Notes: generated by a model not told the origin, from the letters alone. Counted from the stretch's first letter, positions 15,967 through 25,278 are shown. The stretch is 35,091 nucleotides of DNA from Bacteroidaceae bacterium (GCA_017398805.1 JAFQEZ010000047.1:1-35091); one strand, 5' to 3'. Made by a program: numbers and translations.

Positions 15967-16014
15967 ATCAAACACGGAGAAACCGACGTCGGTTTCTCCG
16001 TGTTTGATTTATTT
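15961..16014. terminator. 54-bp perfect palindrome, bidirectional terminator
   Basis: The 27 bases 15961-15987 are followed without a gap by their exact reverse complement 15988-16014. The centre is CCGACGTCGG. Outer AAATAAATCAAA and TTTGATTTATTT sequences supply T-rich tails on both strands. The palindrome contains the TAA stop of the M64 gene and ends 18 bases before the stop of the convergent lipoprotein gene. Confidence 0.9.
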
Positions 16015-16032
16015 AACGCATTTTGCATTGTC

Positions 16033-16965
16033 TCATTCAACATACTTTATCTCTGTTCTGCGGCCTGTTCCGTCGGTGAATGCTACGGGGCAATTCTGAC
16101 TGTCGAAACTCCACTTGCCATAAAGGTACTTGGGGGCACCCTCTTCCTTCACGATATTGCCTTTGCTGTCTCTCTCTACAATCGCCAGAGGAAGGTACGG
16201 ACTTGTTGCGCCGAGCATTCCGAAGGCTGCCAGCTGGTACGAAGCGTAGTATTCTGTACGGTTGGCATATGTAGCCTGCTCAACACCCCAGTAGCCGAAG
16301 TAACCCGAGAAGTCGAAGTTTGTCTTGTTTCTGGTTGATGAATACCTCACATCGTTCTTGCGGTCGAGCATGACGGAGTCATTCTCGGCATCCATAGCCA
16401 TATACTTTATATATCCTGTGACATTGCCCGATGCGTCACGCGAAGGCGTGATGATGAGACCTGCATCGGTATATGCCCTTTGGAGCTGTGTCGCGGAGTA
16501 TTCGAGGTCCATTGATGATATCTCGGCCAGTGTGCCGTTCTCATTGAAAACTCCATAATCCTTGCCTCGCTCTGTTGTGTTCCAATCCGGAAATTCGGGA
16601 TATTCGCGCGATAGGGTATATTCCACGCGGAACTTCTCATTGTCGAAATAGTAGTTTGCCTGCGAGGTTATGTAGCACTTGTAGTAACGTACCACATTGT
16701 CGAACTGTACTGCGCGGTGGTGTACAATGTTTGAATTTATCTGCTTGATGCGACCCTGCGTGTCATATTCAAAGTTATGCTCCCATGAGTAGTCGCGGCC
16801 CTCGACACTGTTTGTCGTCTTGATTTGTGCAACCATTCTGCGGCCCGGTACAGGTTCGTACGGTGAAACTGCTGTGTTTGCGTTGTAATCGTCATCATCA
16901 CTGCATGCAACAAGACTTGTGGACACAAGCGCCATCAACAGTATGTAAAAAAAACTCTTCTTCAT
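16033..16965 (-). CDS. Surface lipoprotein, DUF4595-like
   Basis: The 310-residue protein has a lipoprotein signal with Cys21 followed by SDDDD, the acidic pattern that exports Bacteroidetes lipoproteins to the outer surface. The rest alternates short beta-strand segments with YD..GR-type turns (FEYDTQGRIKQI, ERDSKGNIVKEE, FTDGTGRRTEIKY). This resembles the DUF4595 and RHS-like domain families common in this group. Function is unknown. No operon partners are present: the gene is convergent with the M64 gene and divergent from the dnaJ-like gene. Confidence 0.8.
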   Translation of the reverse strand: MKKSFFYILLMALVSTSLVACSDDDDYNANTAVSPYEPVPGRRMVAQIKTTNSVEGRDYSWEHNFEYDTQGRIKQINSNIVHHRAVQFDNVVRYYKCYITSQANYYFDNEKFRVEYTLSREYPEFPDWNTTERGKDYGVFNENGTLAEISSMDLEYSATQLQRAYTDAGLIITPSRDASGNVTGYIKYMAMDAENDSVMLDRKNDVRYSSTRNKTNFDFSGYFGYWGVEQATYANRTEYYASYQLAAFGMLGATSPYLPLAIVERDSKGNIVKEEGAPKYLYGKWSFDSQNCPVAFTDGTGRRTEIKYVE

Positions 16966-17020
16966 ATTTGTGCTCTTATAAATTACAAACGCGAATATAG
17001 TTCATTTCGGTCTTAATAAC

Positions 17021-17028
17021 CAAATTTA
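17021..17028 (-). promoter_or_regulatory. Possible -7 element for the DUF4595-like gene
   Basis: TAAATTTG on the minus strand matches TAnnTTTG exactly, 55 bases before the start codon. No TTG is seen 20 bases upstream, so support is partial. Confidence 0.35.
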
Positions 17029-17106
17029 TCACGTTAATTAATATTGTATACCGGGGACTGAAACTTCCCGATGCTTCCGTTGTTATAGTTTTCAAAGCAC
17101 TCAATT

Positions 17107-18003
17107 ATGGCATTTATAGATTATTACAAGGTTCTCGGTATTGATACCAATGCTTCCCCCGATGATATAAAGAAAGCATACAGGCGCCTGGCAGTCCGTT
17201 ATCACCCTGACAAGAACAAGGACAATCCCCAGGCCGAGGAGCGTTTCAAAGAGATAAGCGAGGCATACAGTGTACTTGGCGATGCCGAAAAACGTCGCAA
17301 ATATGATGAATATGGCGAGCACTGGATGCATGCCGATGAGTATGAGGCGCAGCGTAGCCGTTACAGCAGTGGCGGAGGGTTTGATTACGGTGGCTTCGGT
17401 GGCTTCGGAGATTTTTCAGGAAACAGTTATAACAGCAGCGGTTTCAGTGATTTCTTCGAACAGCTTTTCGGCAGCGGTGCATTCGGTACACGTAGCAGCG
17501 AAGTGGGGCGCGATATACAGGCTACCCTTGAGATTACACTGCGTGATGCAGCCGTCACACACAAACAGACATTTACTGTGGCAGGGGAGAGTATACGCAT
17601 AACAGTACCTGCCGGCATTGCCGACGGACAAAAAATACGTATCAGGGGCAAAGGGGTACCGTCGCCCTCAGGCAAAGTGCGTGGTGACCTTTATATAACC
17701 TTCAAAGTGCTGCCCGATAATCTCTTTACCCGTAGCGGAGATAATCTTTACACTGTGGTCAACGTAGATGTTTTTACACTTATTCTTGGCGGTGAGGCTG
17801 ATGTGCCTACCCTTGATGGGAATGTAAAGATAGCCTTGAAACCGGATACCAGGCCAGACAGCAAGCTCCGTCTTCGAGGAAAGGGCTTCCCCTTGTACAA
17901 GCAACCGGCTAAGAGGGGTGACCTTATTGTTGTCGTGAAGGCAGCGCTGCCTGTGCTGGATGAGGTACAGAGAAAAGAATTAAAGAAAATAATGAACAGG
18001 TAG
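17107..18003 (+). CDS. cbpA: CbpA-like DnaJ co-chaperone
   Basis: The 298-residue protein has an N-terminal J domain (about 4-68) with the HPD motif at 33-35. A Gly/Phe-rich linker follows (about 80-125: [15 protein letters not shown]). The C-terminal substrate-binding domains (about 130-290) include [17 protein letters not shown] and LKLRGKGFP-like motifs. The cysteine zinc-finger repeats of true DnaJ are absent, which makes it a type II, CbpA-like J protein that stimulates DnaK. It is monocistronic, and its stop codon lies in the loop of a terminator hairpin. Confidence 0.92.
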   Translation: MAFIDYYKVLGIDTNASPDDIKKAYRRLAVRYHPDKNKDNPQAEERFKEISEAYSVLGDAEKRRKYDEYGEHWMHADEYEAQRSRYSSGGGFDYGGFGGFGDFSGNSYNSSGFSDFFEQLFGSGAFGTRSSEVGRDIQATLEITLRDAAVTHKQTFTVAGESIRITVPAGIADGQKIRIRGKGVPSPSGKVRGDLYITFKVLPDNLFTRSGDNLYTVVNVDVFTLILGGEADVPTLDGNVKIALKPDTRPDSKLRLRGKGFPLYKQPAKRGDLIVVVKAALPVLDEVQRKELKKIMNR

Positions 18004-18020
18004 TGCCTGTTCATTATTTT
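17986..18020. terminator. 15-bp stem hairpin terminator at the end of cbpA
   Basis: AAAATAATGAACAGG (17986-18000) pairs perfectly with CCTGTTCATTATTTT (18006-18020) around the loop TAGTG, which contains the cbpA stop codon. A-rich and T-rich outer stems suit bidirectional use against the convergent fabG. Confidence 0.85.
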
Positions 18021-18170
18021 ACATGTTTCAGTTCGGTTTGCTCCCAAAATGACAATTTTTCGTGGAAAGGGATTTCTCACTATCGTTATTCGCGTAACTC
18101 ATCGAAAACCTCTTTTGATTTTTTCATTAAGGTATGGTCGAAATGACATTGTCGGCCTTTTTTGCTTTTA

Positions 18171-18917
18171 TCAGCAACTCATCGCACCGCAGCAGTTGAT
18201 GACTTGTCCGCTAACGTATGCCGACATGTCACTGGCAAGGAAGAGTGCCACATTGGCTACATCCTCTGGGTTGCCGGCACGGCGCAAAGGTATTGTCTTT
18301 GCCCACTCGGCACGCATCTCCTCGGGAATGGCACTCGTCATGTCCGTGACAATGAATCCCGGTGCAATGCAGTTTGCTCTGATACCTCGCGGGCCCATTT
18401 CCTTGGCTATTGACTTTGCAAGGCCTATGAGTCCGGCCTTAGATGCTGAATAGTTGCACTGTCCGGCATTGCCGTTCTCACCTACAACCGATGACATGTT
18501 TATGATGCTTCCGCCGCGCTGCTTTGCCATGAAAGGCACTACCGCGCGCGTGAAGTTGAATGCCGACTTAAGGTTGGTGGTGATTACTGCATCCCACTGC
18601 TCCTCAGTCATTCGCAGTATGAGGCCGTCCTTGGTTATTCCGGCATTGTTCACGAGCACGTCGATACGTCCGAAATCCGCTACGACCTCCTTTACCACCG
18701 CATCGGTAGCCGCAAAGTCGGCCGCGTCGGCGGCATATCCCTTGCATTTCACTCCCAATGCCTCAATCTCCTTGACGAGTTCTTCGGCATTGCTGTTTAT
18801 CTGACGGTAAGTGAATGCCACATTGGCTCCTGCCTGTGCAAACTTTACCGCTATGGCGCGGCCTATTCCCCGTGTCGCTCCTGTTACAAGAGCGGTCTTT
18901 CCTTCCAAAAGTTTCAT
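18171..18917 (-). CDS. fabG: 3-oxoacyl-[acyl-carrier-protein] reductase
   Basis: The 248-residue short-chain dehydrogenase reduces 3-oxoacyl-ACP with NADPH in fatty acid elongation. It has the cofactor loop TGATRGIG at 12-19, NNAG in the fold core, and the catalytic tetrad N115, S142 or S143, Y156 and K160 (NYSASKAG). Length and motifs fit FabG closely. The C-terminus reads GQVINCCGAMSC instead of the more usual GG, a small variation. The gene is monocistronic here, which is common for fabG in Bacteroidales. Other SDR substrates cannot be fully excluded. Confidence 0.92.
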   Translation of the reverse strand: MKLLEGKTALVTGATRGIGRAIAVKFAQAGANVAFTYRQINSNAEELVKEIEALGVKCKGYAADAADFAATDAVVKEVVADFGRIDVLVNNAGITKDGLILRMTEEQWDAVITTNLKSAFNFTRAVVPFMAKQRGGSIINMSSVVGENGNAGQCNYSASKAGLIGLAKSIAKEMGPRGIRANCIAPGFIVTDMTSAIPEEMRAEWAKTIPLRRAGNPEDVANVALFLASDMSAYVSGQVINCCGAMSC

Positions 18918-18946
18918 GATGTGTATATTAAAACAACTTCTTATTG

Positions 18947-18979
18947 CGAAGATAATTCATTACCTTGAAATTACGGCAA
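18947..18979 (-). promoter_or_regulatory. Possible fabG promoter
   Basis: On the minus strand TTG (18979-18977) and TATCTTCG (18954-18947, one mismatch to TAnnTTTG) are 22 bases apart, slightly longer than in the other promoters here. The 18918-19223 gap otherwise holds only this element, the rightward promoter at 19122 and AT-rich DNA. Confidence 0.4.
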
Positions 18980-19121
18980 TTTTTAACCATGAAAGTGTGC
19001 GAAATATCATTAATTGAATTGTACGAATTTACTGGATTTTAGTTTTTTAACATTTGTGCAAATGTTTGATTTTTAAAAGTTTTGGTGTATGTATGTGGCT
19101 GATATATAACTATATATCTGT

Positions 19122-19152
19122 TTGTGTGATTGCAAATTTTTGATTAATTTTA
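19122..19152 (+). promoter_or_regulatory. Promoter of the small coiled-coil protein gene
   Basis: TTG at 19122-19124, a 20-base spacer and TAATTTTA at 19145-19152 match the consensus with one mismatch. The start would be near 19159, leaving a leader of about 65 bases. Confidence 0.6.
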
Positions 19153-19223
19153 CATGTGAAGGTAAGGCCTTATGGCTCATTCTGTAGCCTGTGGGCATGT
19201 ATAATTATCAAAAGAAAATTTTT

Positions 19224-19532
19224 ATGAACAAGATCTATTCAGAGCCTATCCTTAAGGCTGAATCATTGGTTGAAGGTGTAAAGAAACAGGCCGATGCGCT
19301 TGCAAAGAAGGGTATTGCTGTCGATGCCGGGAGATTGTCGGATGCGTGCCGTGCGCTTGAGCAGGCTGGCGAGGCGCAGGATGCAGCAGAGGCAAAATTG
19401 AAAGAGGTGCGCGAGGCAGCACATGCTCGCCTTGAGGAACTCAAAGAGGTTTTCAATGCTTCAAAAGCACCGATCAAGCAGAACTTTCCGCCTGAAGTGT
19501 GGCTCTCTTTCGGCATCCAGGACAAGAAGTAG
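19224..19532 (+). CDS. Small conserved-looking coiled-coil protein, unknown function
   Basis: The 102-residue cytosolic protein is rich in Ala, Glu and Lys. About 15-80 form a long amphipathic helix likely to be a coiled coil or helical hairpin (SLVEGVKKQADALAKKG ... EVREAAHARLEELKEVF). It ends with PPEVWLSFGIQDKK. I recognise no family. The ATG at 19224 was chosen over the in-frame one at 19191 because its product starts directly with the helical region. It has its own promoter and a 42-bp palindromic terminator, so it is very likely expressed. Confidence 0.75.
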   Translation: MNKIYSEPILKAESLVEGVKKQADALAKKGIAVDAGRLSDACRALEQAGEAQDAAEAKLKEVREAAHARLEELKEVFNASKAPIKQNFPPEVWLSFGIQDKK

Positions 19533-19549
19533 CAAGGCTTATGTTGTGA

Positions 19550-19591
19550 TACAATAAATGCGATGGGCAATTGCCCATCGCATTTATTGTA
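19550..19591. terminator. 42-bp perfect palindrome, bidirectional terminator
   Basis: Twenty-one bases centred on GGGCAA and TTGCCC are perfectly self-complementary, with AATAAATGCGATG / CATCGCATTTATT arms. It lies 17 bases after the small coiled-coil gene and 19 bases before the stop of the convergent lipoprotein gene. Confidence 0.9.
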
Positions 19592-19610
19592 GTTATTATC
19601 TTGTTAAGAA

Positions 19611-21773
19611 TCAGTTCTTTTTGTAGAGTGTAGGCATTGTACCGCGAGCATCGGGATATACTCCGTAGCTGTTGTAATTGCTGTCGAACTGCATGAACTT
19701 GCTGTTGTATGTATTTGTAATCTTTGCAGTGCCGTCTGCGTTGAACTCAATAGTCCATACACCGCCCTCTGCCGGGAGAGTAGTGTCAAGGTTCACGCTA
19801 TTAAAGTTGCCTGTCATGTAGAGGTAACGGCCAAGAGCGTCCTTGATGCTGTAACCGCCGTCAACAGCCTCAATAACGAATACGTTGTCATCGGTTGTGT
19901 TGATTACACCGTTAGCGGGTGCAACTGTTGTCACAGGCAGATAGCCATAACTCTTTGATGCATCGAGTGCTGTTGCCTGGTTGGTGCCTGCTACGATAAG
20001 GTACTGTGCACCGGCTGTAATTGATGTAACGGCCGTGAAGTCAAATTTGTCGGCAGAAGGAGTCTCAGGCTCTTCGCCGCCTTCCTCTTCGCCACCTTCT
20101 TCGTTACCGCCACCGGAGATTGAACCGTCGGTTGTTGTCAATGAAGCATCGTCAACGAGGAATGAAGCACCGTTGCCGGCCTTGTTGTTCATAATGACAA
20201 ATGCAACCTCTGTCTGCTCTGTGAGGGTAAACTCGTATACTCTTGCTGTCCACTCTGCAGGTGCTGCTGACGCAGCTGCTGTCTCGTAAGTGTACTTGCT
20301 TGAAACTGCCTGGCCATTCTCGATGGGCACGTATCCGATACGGCAAAGACCTGCGTCGGCTCCGTTTGCCTTGAAATATATGCTGAATGTATATGTGCCG
20401 GCTGCAAGAACATAGCTCTGTGATGCAAGGCGCTTGTTGCTGTTTGCAACGCCTGCTACTGCGATAGAGTAGTTGCCTGTGCGCGCGTCAGTGCTCTGCG
20501 AAACAGTTGCATTGTGCCCAGCTGGGCCTGCCCATGCTACAGCTGCACTTCCGTTCCAATCCTCGAAACTGCCGTTTGTGAGCATGTTCTCACCGCTTGG
20601 AACAACAGGTGTATCGGGTGTATCAGGAGTCTCGGGCTCCTCAGGTGTCTCGCCTGTAGCTGCACCGTGTGCAACAACGAAGTTCTTCACTTCCCATGTA
20701 CCGGCCTTTGTTGTCGCATTATAACGGAGTGCAAAAGTAACGGTGCTCTTGCCAAGGAAATCGGCAGGAACTGCTACGTTGGCCTTGTAGAATGTATTCC
20801 AGTCTGCACCCTCTACGGCACCGTAAGGAATATTCACCCAAGATGCTGTTGCAACATCGCCAGAGAAGTCGTTGCAGATGAGCAACTGGTGGTTGTCGGC
20901 AACCTTACCGCTCTCGGCATAACGGATGATATACTCGAATGCTACATATGCCTCTGTCTCGTTTGTGAGGTCGATTGTAGGTGAAACAAGCCAGCTTGTA
21001 GCCTCCATGTTTGTATCAGCCTTGCCGTCACCGTCTGTGTCAACATATGAAGTTGCCTTTGCTGTGCTGTAGTCTATAATCCAAGGATAGTTGCCAACGG
21101 TCTGATGTGTTGTGAATGCACCGAAGCTTGTTGCGAATGTCTCGCTGATGTATGCACCCTCGGGAGTCTCGGGCTCTTCGGGTTCTGCTGCTGTGCCGTG
21201 TGCTACCTTGAAGTTCTTTACCTCCCATGTACTTGCTTTTGTTGTGGCTGTGTAGCGGAGTGCGAAAACGACACCGCTCTTGCCGAGGAACTCTGCAGGA
21301 ACTGCAACGTTTGCCTTGTAGAATGTAACCCAGTCGGCACCTTCTACTGCACCGTAAGGAAGGTCGGTCCATGTTGCTGCAGTAGGGTCACCGGCATAGT
21401 CGGCGCTGATGAGCAACTGATGGTTGGCTGCAACCTTACCGCTCTCTGAGTAGCGGATGATGTACTCGAATGCAGCATATGCCTCAGTTTCCTCAGTGAA
21501 GTCTACCGGAGCAGATATAAGCCAGCTTGTAGCCGCTTTGTTTGTACCGTCGACATAAGATGTTGCCTTTGCAGTCTTGTAGTCGATGATCCATGGAGTC
21601 TCGCCTACAGTCTCGATTGGAGTAAATACACCGAAGTCCGATGCAAATGTCTCATTGATGTAAACACCCTTTCCGCCGTTTACAGGGAAATCGTATGGCG
21701 AGTCGGGTGTGTCTGTACACGCGGTGAACGCGAACAGAGTCATCGCTGCCAAAAATAAATTCTTGAGTTTCAT
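19611..21773 (-). CDS. Four-domain surface lipoprotein with duplicated choice-of-anchor J-like domains
   Basis: The 720-residue protein has lipobox Cys19 (FTACTDTPD). Two jelly-roll-like domains at about 37-193 and 207-370 are nearly the same in sequence (FYKANVAVPAEFLGKS against FYKANVAVPADFLGKS). They resemble the cleaved-adhesin/choice-of-anchor J group. A CBM4/9-like domain follows at about 396-548, then a Glu/Gly-rich linker. The last domain, at about 580-720 (YLIVAGTNQATALDASKSYGYLPV...), is a type that recurs in Bacteroidetes surface proteins. Pro/Glu/Thr linkers separate the domains. It is the last gene of the receptor operon, 34 bases after the DUF5689 gene, and probably binds the substrate at the cell surface. 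Confidence 0.85.
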   Translation of the reverse strand: MKLKNLFLAAMTLFAFTACTDTPDSPYDFPVNGGKGVYINETFASDFGVFTPIETVGETPWIIDYKTAKATSYVDGTNKAATSWLISAPVDFTEETEAYAAFEYIIRYSESGKVAANHQLLISADYAGDPTAATWTDLPYGAVEGADWVTFYKANVAVPAEFLGKSGVVFALRYTATTKASTWEVKNFKVAHGTAAEPEEPETPEGAYISETFATSFGAFTTHQTVGNYPWIIDYSTAKATSYVDTDGDGKADTNMEATSWLVSPTIDLTNETEAYVAFEYIIRYAESGKVADNHQLLICNDFSGDVATASWVNIPYGAVEGADWNTFYKANVAVPADFLGKSTVTFALRYNATTKAGTWEVKNFVVAHGAATGETPEEPETPDTPDTPVVPSGENMLTNGSFEDWNGSAAVAWAGPAGHNATVSQSTDARTGNYSIAVAGVANSNKRLASQSYVLAAGTYTFSIYFKANGADAGLCRIGYVPIENGQAVSSKYTYETAAASAAPAEWTARVYEFTLTEQTEVAFVIMNNKAGNGASFLVDDASLTTTDGSISGGGNEEGGEEEGGEEPETPSADKFDFTAVTSITAGAQYLIVAGTNQATALDASKSYGYLPVTTVAPANGVINTTDDNVFVIEAVDGGYSIKDALGRYLYMTGNFNSVNLDTTLPAEGGVWTIEFNADGTAKITNTYNSKFMQFDSNYNSYGVYPDARGTMPTLYKKN

Positions 21774-21807
21774 GATTGTTATTTTTTTTGATTGTTGTTG
21801 TTACTCT

Positions 21808-22635
21808 TTATTCGGCAATCTGCTCGATGTCGCTTGTTGAGCTTATTACAAACTGCCAGTAATCCTTGAATCGTGTGAGCACACCGTTGATGTTGAGCTT
21901 GCCGTCAGGCATAGCCTCGTTTGCGAAGTCGGCATATGTGCTCATTCGCAGTACAAGGTTGGTCTTGCCCATCTTTATGTGGCGTTCTACAACGTTGTTG
22001 TATGCAAGTTCCTCCGGTGCCCACAATGCTGTACCGTCGGCCTCGGTAATCTCTACATTCTCAAGACGTACGAACTTGGCAAGATTGTCCTTGTTCTCGT
22101 TTGTAAAGAATGATTCGTCAATTACCTCAGGAGTCATCTCTGGCTGTGTCTTGTCGGGTGCACCGATAAGGCGTACATGTTTGGGGAAGACGCTCTTGCC
22201 CATACGGCCGATGCTGCCCTCATAAAGACCGCCTACCTGTGCCATGTATCCGTAACCACCTACATGAAGGCCCTTGCAGTCGATGCGTACGCGCTGGCCT
22301 ATCGGCAGGGTAGCGTAGAGGCCTACATCGTTTACACCTATTATTATAGCACCGGTCTCATCATTGATGATGAACTGCTTGTAAACGTTGCCAGTCTCGT
22401 CGTTGGCAACCACAACACCTTCTATGATGGTCTCGTCGGTCACCTCCTTGGCACCGTTTGCCGAAATTGTTGACTTGTATTCTGCTTTCAGGTCGGCAAT
22501 AGTCGTGTTTGCCTCGCCAATCTCGTTGTTGCCGAACGGGGGCTCCTTGAAATCGGGCTCGTCAAAGTCATTCATGCACGATGTCGCTGTAAAGAGCGAG
22601 AGTGCAAGTACTGATAGATATTTTATTGCTTTCAT
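21808..22635 (-). CDS. DUF5689-domain lipoprotein with OB-fold-like region
   Basis: The 275-residue protein has lipobox Cys20 (ATSCMNDFDEPDF), and the acidic residues after it suggest surface export. The central part (IIEGVVVANDETGNVYKQFIINDETGAIIIGV ... IGQRVRIDCKGL) is typical of DUF5689 and looks like an OB-fold, the type found next to extracellular nucleases. It is the middle gene between the TonB-dependent receptor (21 bases upstream) and the four-domain lipoprotein. A role in binding the ligand, possibly nucleic acid, is inferred from fold type and neighbours, not demonstrated. Confidence 0.85.
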   Translation of the reverse strand: MKAIKYLSVLALSLFTATSCMNDFDEPDFKEPPFGNNEIGEANTTIADLKAEYKSTISANGAKEVTDETIIEGVVVANDETGNVYKQFIINDETGAIIIGVNDVGLYATLPIGQRVRIDCKGLHVGGYGYMAQVGGLYEGSIGRMGKSVFPKHVRLIGAPDKTQPEMTPEVIDESFFTNENKDNLAKFVRLENVEITEADGTALWAPEELAYNNVVERHIKMGKTNLVLRMSTYADFANEAMPDGKLNINGVLTRFKDYWQFVISSTSDIEQIAE

Positions 22636-22656
22636 ATTCTTTATCTCCTTTTTATA

Positions 22657-25278
22657 TTAGAAACGGAAACCGATGTTCAAGTAAGCATTGAATGCGTTGG
22701 CATAGTAGAGGAACGGGTTCTTTGAGAACTTGTATGTGCGTGCCTCGCCGTCGGCATAGCTGTCGCCACGGTTCTGTTCATAACCTCCGGTAATCATCTT
22801 CTGGTTGTTGAGGATGTTGTTGAGGCTGAGGTTGATGTTGAGTCTCTTGCCGCCTCTGAGGTTGATGCTCTTGCCGATAGATGCGTCTACCATGAAGTCA
22901 CCGCGTCCCTTGAACTGTGAAGGAAGGTTGAGGACCTCCTTGCCTGTGGTAGCGTCAATGACAGGCTTGCCTACAACGCTCTCAAGGCGTGCATACTTAG
23001 ATGCGTCGATGTAGATGTCGTCATAGTAGTTCACGTTTGCGCTCAAGTACCAGCCGTTCACGTTGTAGTCAACGCCAAGGCTTAATGCTGTGAGCGGTGT
23101 ACCGTCAACCTTTACACCGTCCATGTATACCTTGTCGTTCATTACTACCTTCTCGTTCTCGCTGATGAGGAAGCCCTTTGCGTTGTCGGTATACTCTGCG
23201 TTGCCCACTGATGCAACAGCGTTGAAAGAGAGCGCTGATGTGACGTTGTATACGATTGCAGCCTCAACGCCGTAGTGTACCTTGTTCACGCCTGTCATCG
23301 TAAGGTATGTGAACTGTGACTGAAGGTCGTTGTAGAATGCATTCTGCTCAACAAGGTCGTTAAGCATTGTGTAATATCCTGTAAACTTTGCTGTGACAGG
23401 GCCTGCAGCGATTCTGTAAGATGCCTCTGCACTGAAGATGTTCTCATTCTCGAGACCCTGAACGAAGTCGTTGCGCATACGGGGAGCGATGAATGAGTTA
23501 TATGCGATAGGCGCGCGGTTCTCGAAACCTGCACCCAAAGAGAGGGTGTTGTATGCATTGAATGTGAATACCATGCCGAGCTTTGCACCACCGCCAAGGA
23601 AGTATGCTGTGCCGCTGCTGCCCTTCGAGAACTCCATTGCGCGTCCGTTACGCATGTGTCCGTAGCGCTCCATTGTGGTACCCTCAACATTAGCGCCAGC
23701 AAAGAGGTGGAAAATGCCCTTGTTGAACTGGTGCTGATAGAAGAGGTTCGCCTTGTTCACGTAGAGGTCGTAATCGTATCCGAATACATCATCCTCCTTG
23801 ATCTGACGGTTGGGGTTGTCGACATCGTTCTGTACGTAGTCGCTGCTGGGGCCGAAGTCACCCACAGAGAACTTGTCGATGTCGGTGTACTTGTCTGCAC
23901 CCAAAAGGTCGCTCATGGTCTTGTAGTGCATTCCCTTTGTTGTGCCCAGGTTAAGTCCGATTGTACCGGTATTGCTCTTGTTGTACTCGATGTTCAATGT
24001 AGAACCGAGGTTGAGTGCGAGCTGGTCGTTGTGACGACGCTCTACATAGTAGAGGCACTCGCCGCCTACTGCATTGGCCTGGCTGTTCGCAAAGTACATA
24101 TAGTCCCAGTTGAGCTGGCGGTTTGCCTTGCTTGCCTTCCAGTAGTTGTAACGGGTCATGTAGTCGTTGTACTCGTCGTCGGTTGGGGTATACTCAAGAT
24201 CCCAAACGTCATATGCCGCACTTGGCAGGTTCTGGTAGTAGTTGGGACGTGGGTCGGCAGCATTACCGTTCCAGCCGAGGGCTGTTGTGCTGTACATCGA
24301 GTATTTGCCGAACAGTGATGTTGTCAACTGCATATCGTCGTTGATCTTATAGTCCCATGTGAGGAGCAGCGAAGGCTCGAATGAGTTTACGACACGTGCA
24401 TTGCGCTTCTCGCCATCCTGATAACCCCAGTTAGGGTTGTAGTAGTGGCTGCCTGCAAGCCAATAGGCCTCCTCTGTGGCAGCGCCCTGCTGTGCACGCT
24501 CTGTTGGAGAACCCCAAGTCGCGATAGAGATGCTGTGCTGGTCGTTGATCTTCTTCTCGGCAGCAAGGAAGTAACCGAGTGAGTTGTAGAATGTACCTTC
24601 GATAACACCCTCGTTTGCCCAACGGTAGGATGCAGATGCTGTGAATGCCCAGCCGTTTTCCATAAGTCCGGTAGAGCCGGTGTACATGAGGCGTGCAAGG
24701 TAGTTGCGGTTACAGCCTACAAGAGACATCTTGTTGCCTGCGGCATACTGGCTCGCACGCATGTTGATGTTGCTTGCGCCACCTATGGTGCTGAAACCGA
24801 AACGGTTGTGCTCAAGGAATGTCGCACCCTCCTTGTTACGGGTAGCGTCGTTGAGACCGCCGATCATGCCGTAGCTGAACTGGCCTCTCTCGGCATCGTT
24901 CAACATCACACCGTTGGCATACACGTTGTTGTACATTGACTCATAGGCACGGATGCGGAAACGCATGGGGCTGAAGAGGTAGCCTACCTCTGAGAGGAAG
25001 TAGTCATCGTTTGATGATACCATAGCTGTTGTACCTGCGTAATCATCATCATCGCCCAGCTGGCCTTCGGAGAATGTGTACGATTCGTTGTTGTCGTCAC
25101 TTATAGTGATGACGTTGTCCACTTTCGCATCCTTGTTAAGGAGCGTGTCGGCATAGAGCTGACGTGCAGGCGGCTGTTTTATCAAGCCGTCCTTGGTTGA
25201 CTGTCCTTGTGCGTTGACACCTGTTATGCAGGCGAAACATAGTGACATGAACAGTGCAAATTCAGATAATTTGACCAT
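22657..25278 (-). CDS. TonB-dependent outer-membrane receptor
   Basis: The 873-residue protein has a signal peptide ending near GVNAQGQS. A plug-like region follows (FRIRAYESMYNNVYANGVMLNDAERGQ), then a long beta-barrel with alternating aromatic strands ending in Phe (NAYLNIGFRF), as expected for an outer-membrane barrel. The N-terminal carboxypeptidase-like domain found in SusC proteins is absent, so this is not a SusC-type receptor. An acidic stretch (GQLGDDDDYAG) lies before the plug. I could not identify a TonB box with confidence. It is the first gene of a three-gene operon and is divergent from an exported nuclease/phosphatase. The ligand is unknown. Confidence 0.92.
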   Translation of the reverse strand: MVKLSEFALFMSLCFACITGVNAQGQSTKDGLIKQPPARQLYADTLLNKDAKVDNVITISDDNNESYTFSEGQLGDDDDYAGTTAMVSSNDDYFLSEVGYLFSPMRFRIRAYESMYNNVYANGVMLNDAERGQFSYGMIGGLNDATRNKEGATFLEHNRFGFSTIGGASNINMRASQYAAGNKMSLVGCNRNYLARLMYTGSTGLMENGWAFTASASYRWANEGVIEGTFYNSLGYFLAAEKKINDQHSISIATWGSPTERAQQGAATEEAYWLAGSHYYNPNWGYQDGEKRNARVVNSFEPSLLLTWDYKINDDMQLTTSLFGKYSMYSTTALGWNGNAADPRPNYYQNLPSAAYDVWDLEYTPTDDEYNDYMTRYNYWKASKANRQLNWDYMYFANSQANAVGGECLYYVERRHNDQLALNLGSTLNIEYNKSNTGTIGLNLGTTKGMHYKTMSDLLGADKYTDIDKFSVGDFGPSSDYVQNDVDNPNRQIKEDDVFGYDYDLYVNKANLFYQHQFNKGIFHLFAGANVEGTTMERYGHMRNGRAMEFSKGSSGTAYFLGGGAKLGMVFTFNAYNTLSLGAGFENRAPIAYNSFIAPRMRNDFVQGLENENIFSAEASYRIAAGPVTAKFTGYYTMLNDLVEQNAFYNDLQSQFTYLTMTGVNKVHYGVEAAIVYNVTSALSFNAVASVGNAEYTDNAKGFLISENEKVVMNDKVYMDGVKVDGTPLTALSLGVDYNVNGWYLSANVNYYDDIYIDASKYARLESVVGKPVIDATTGKEVLNLPSQFKGRGDFMVDASIGKSINLRGGKRLNINLSLNNILNNQKMITGGYEQNRGDSYADGEARTYKFSKNPFLYYANAFNAYLNIGFRF

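Noticed and set aside
18044-18150. Degenerate inverted repeat around AAAATGACA and GAAATGACA in the cbpA-fabG gap
   Set aside because: It resembles a known type of dispersed palindromic repeat, but the arms are too diverged for me to set boundaries.
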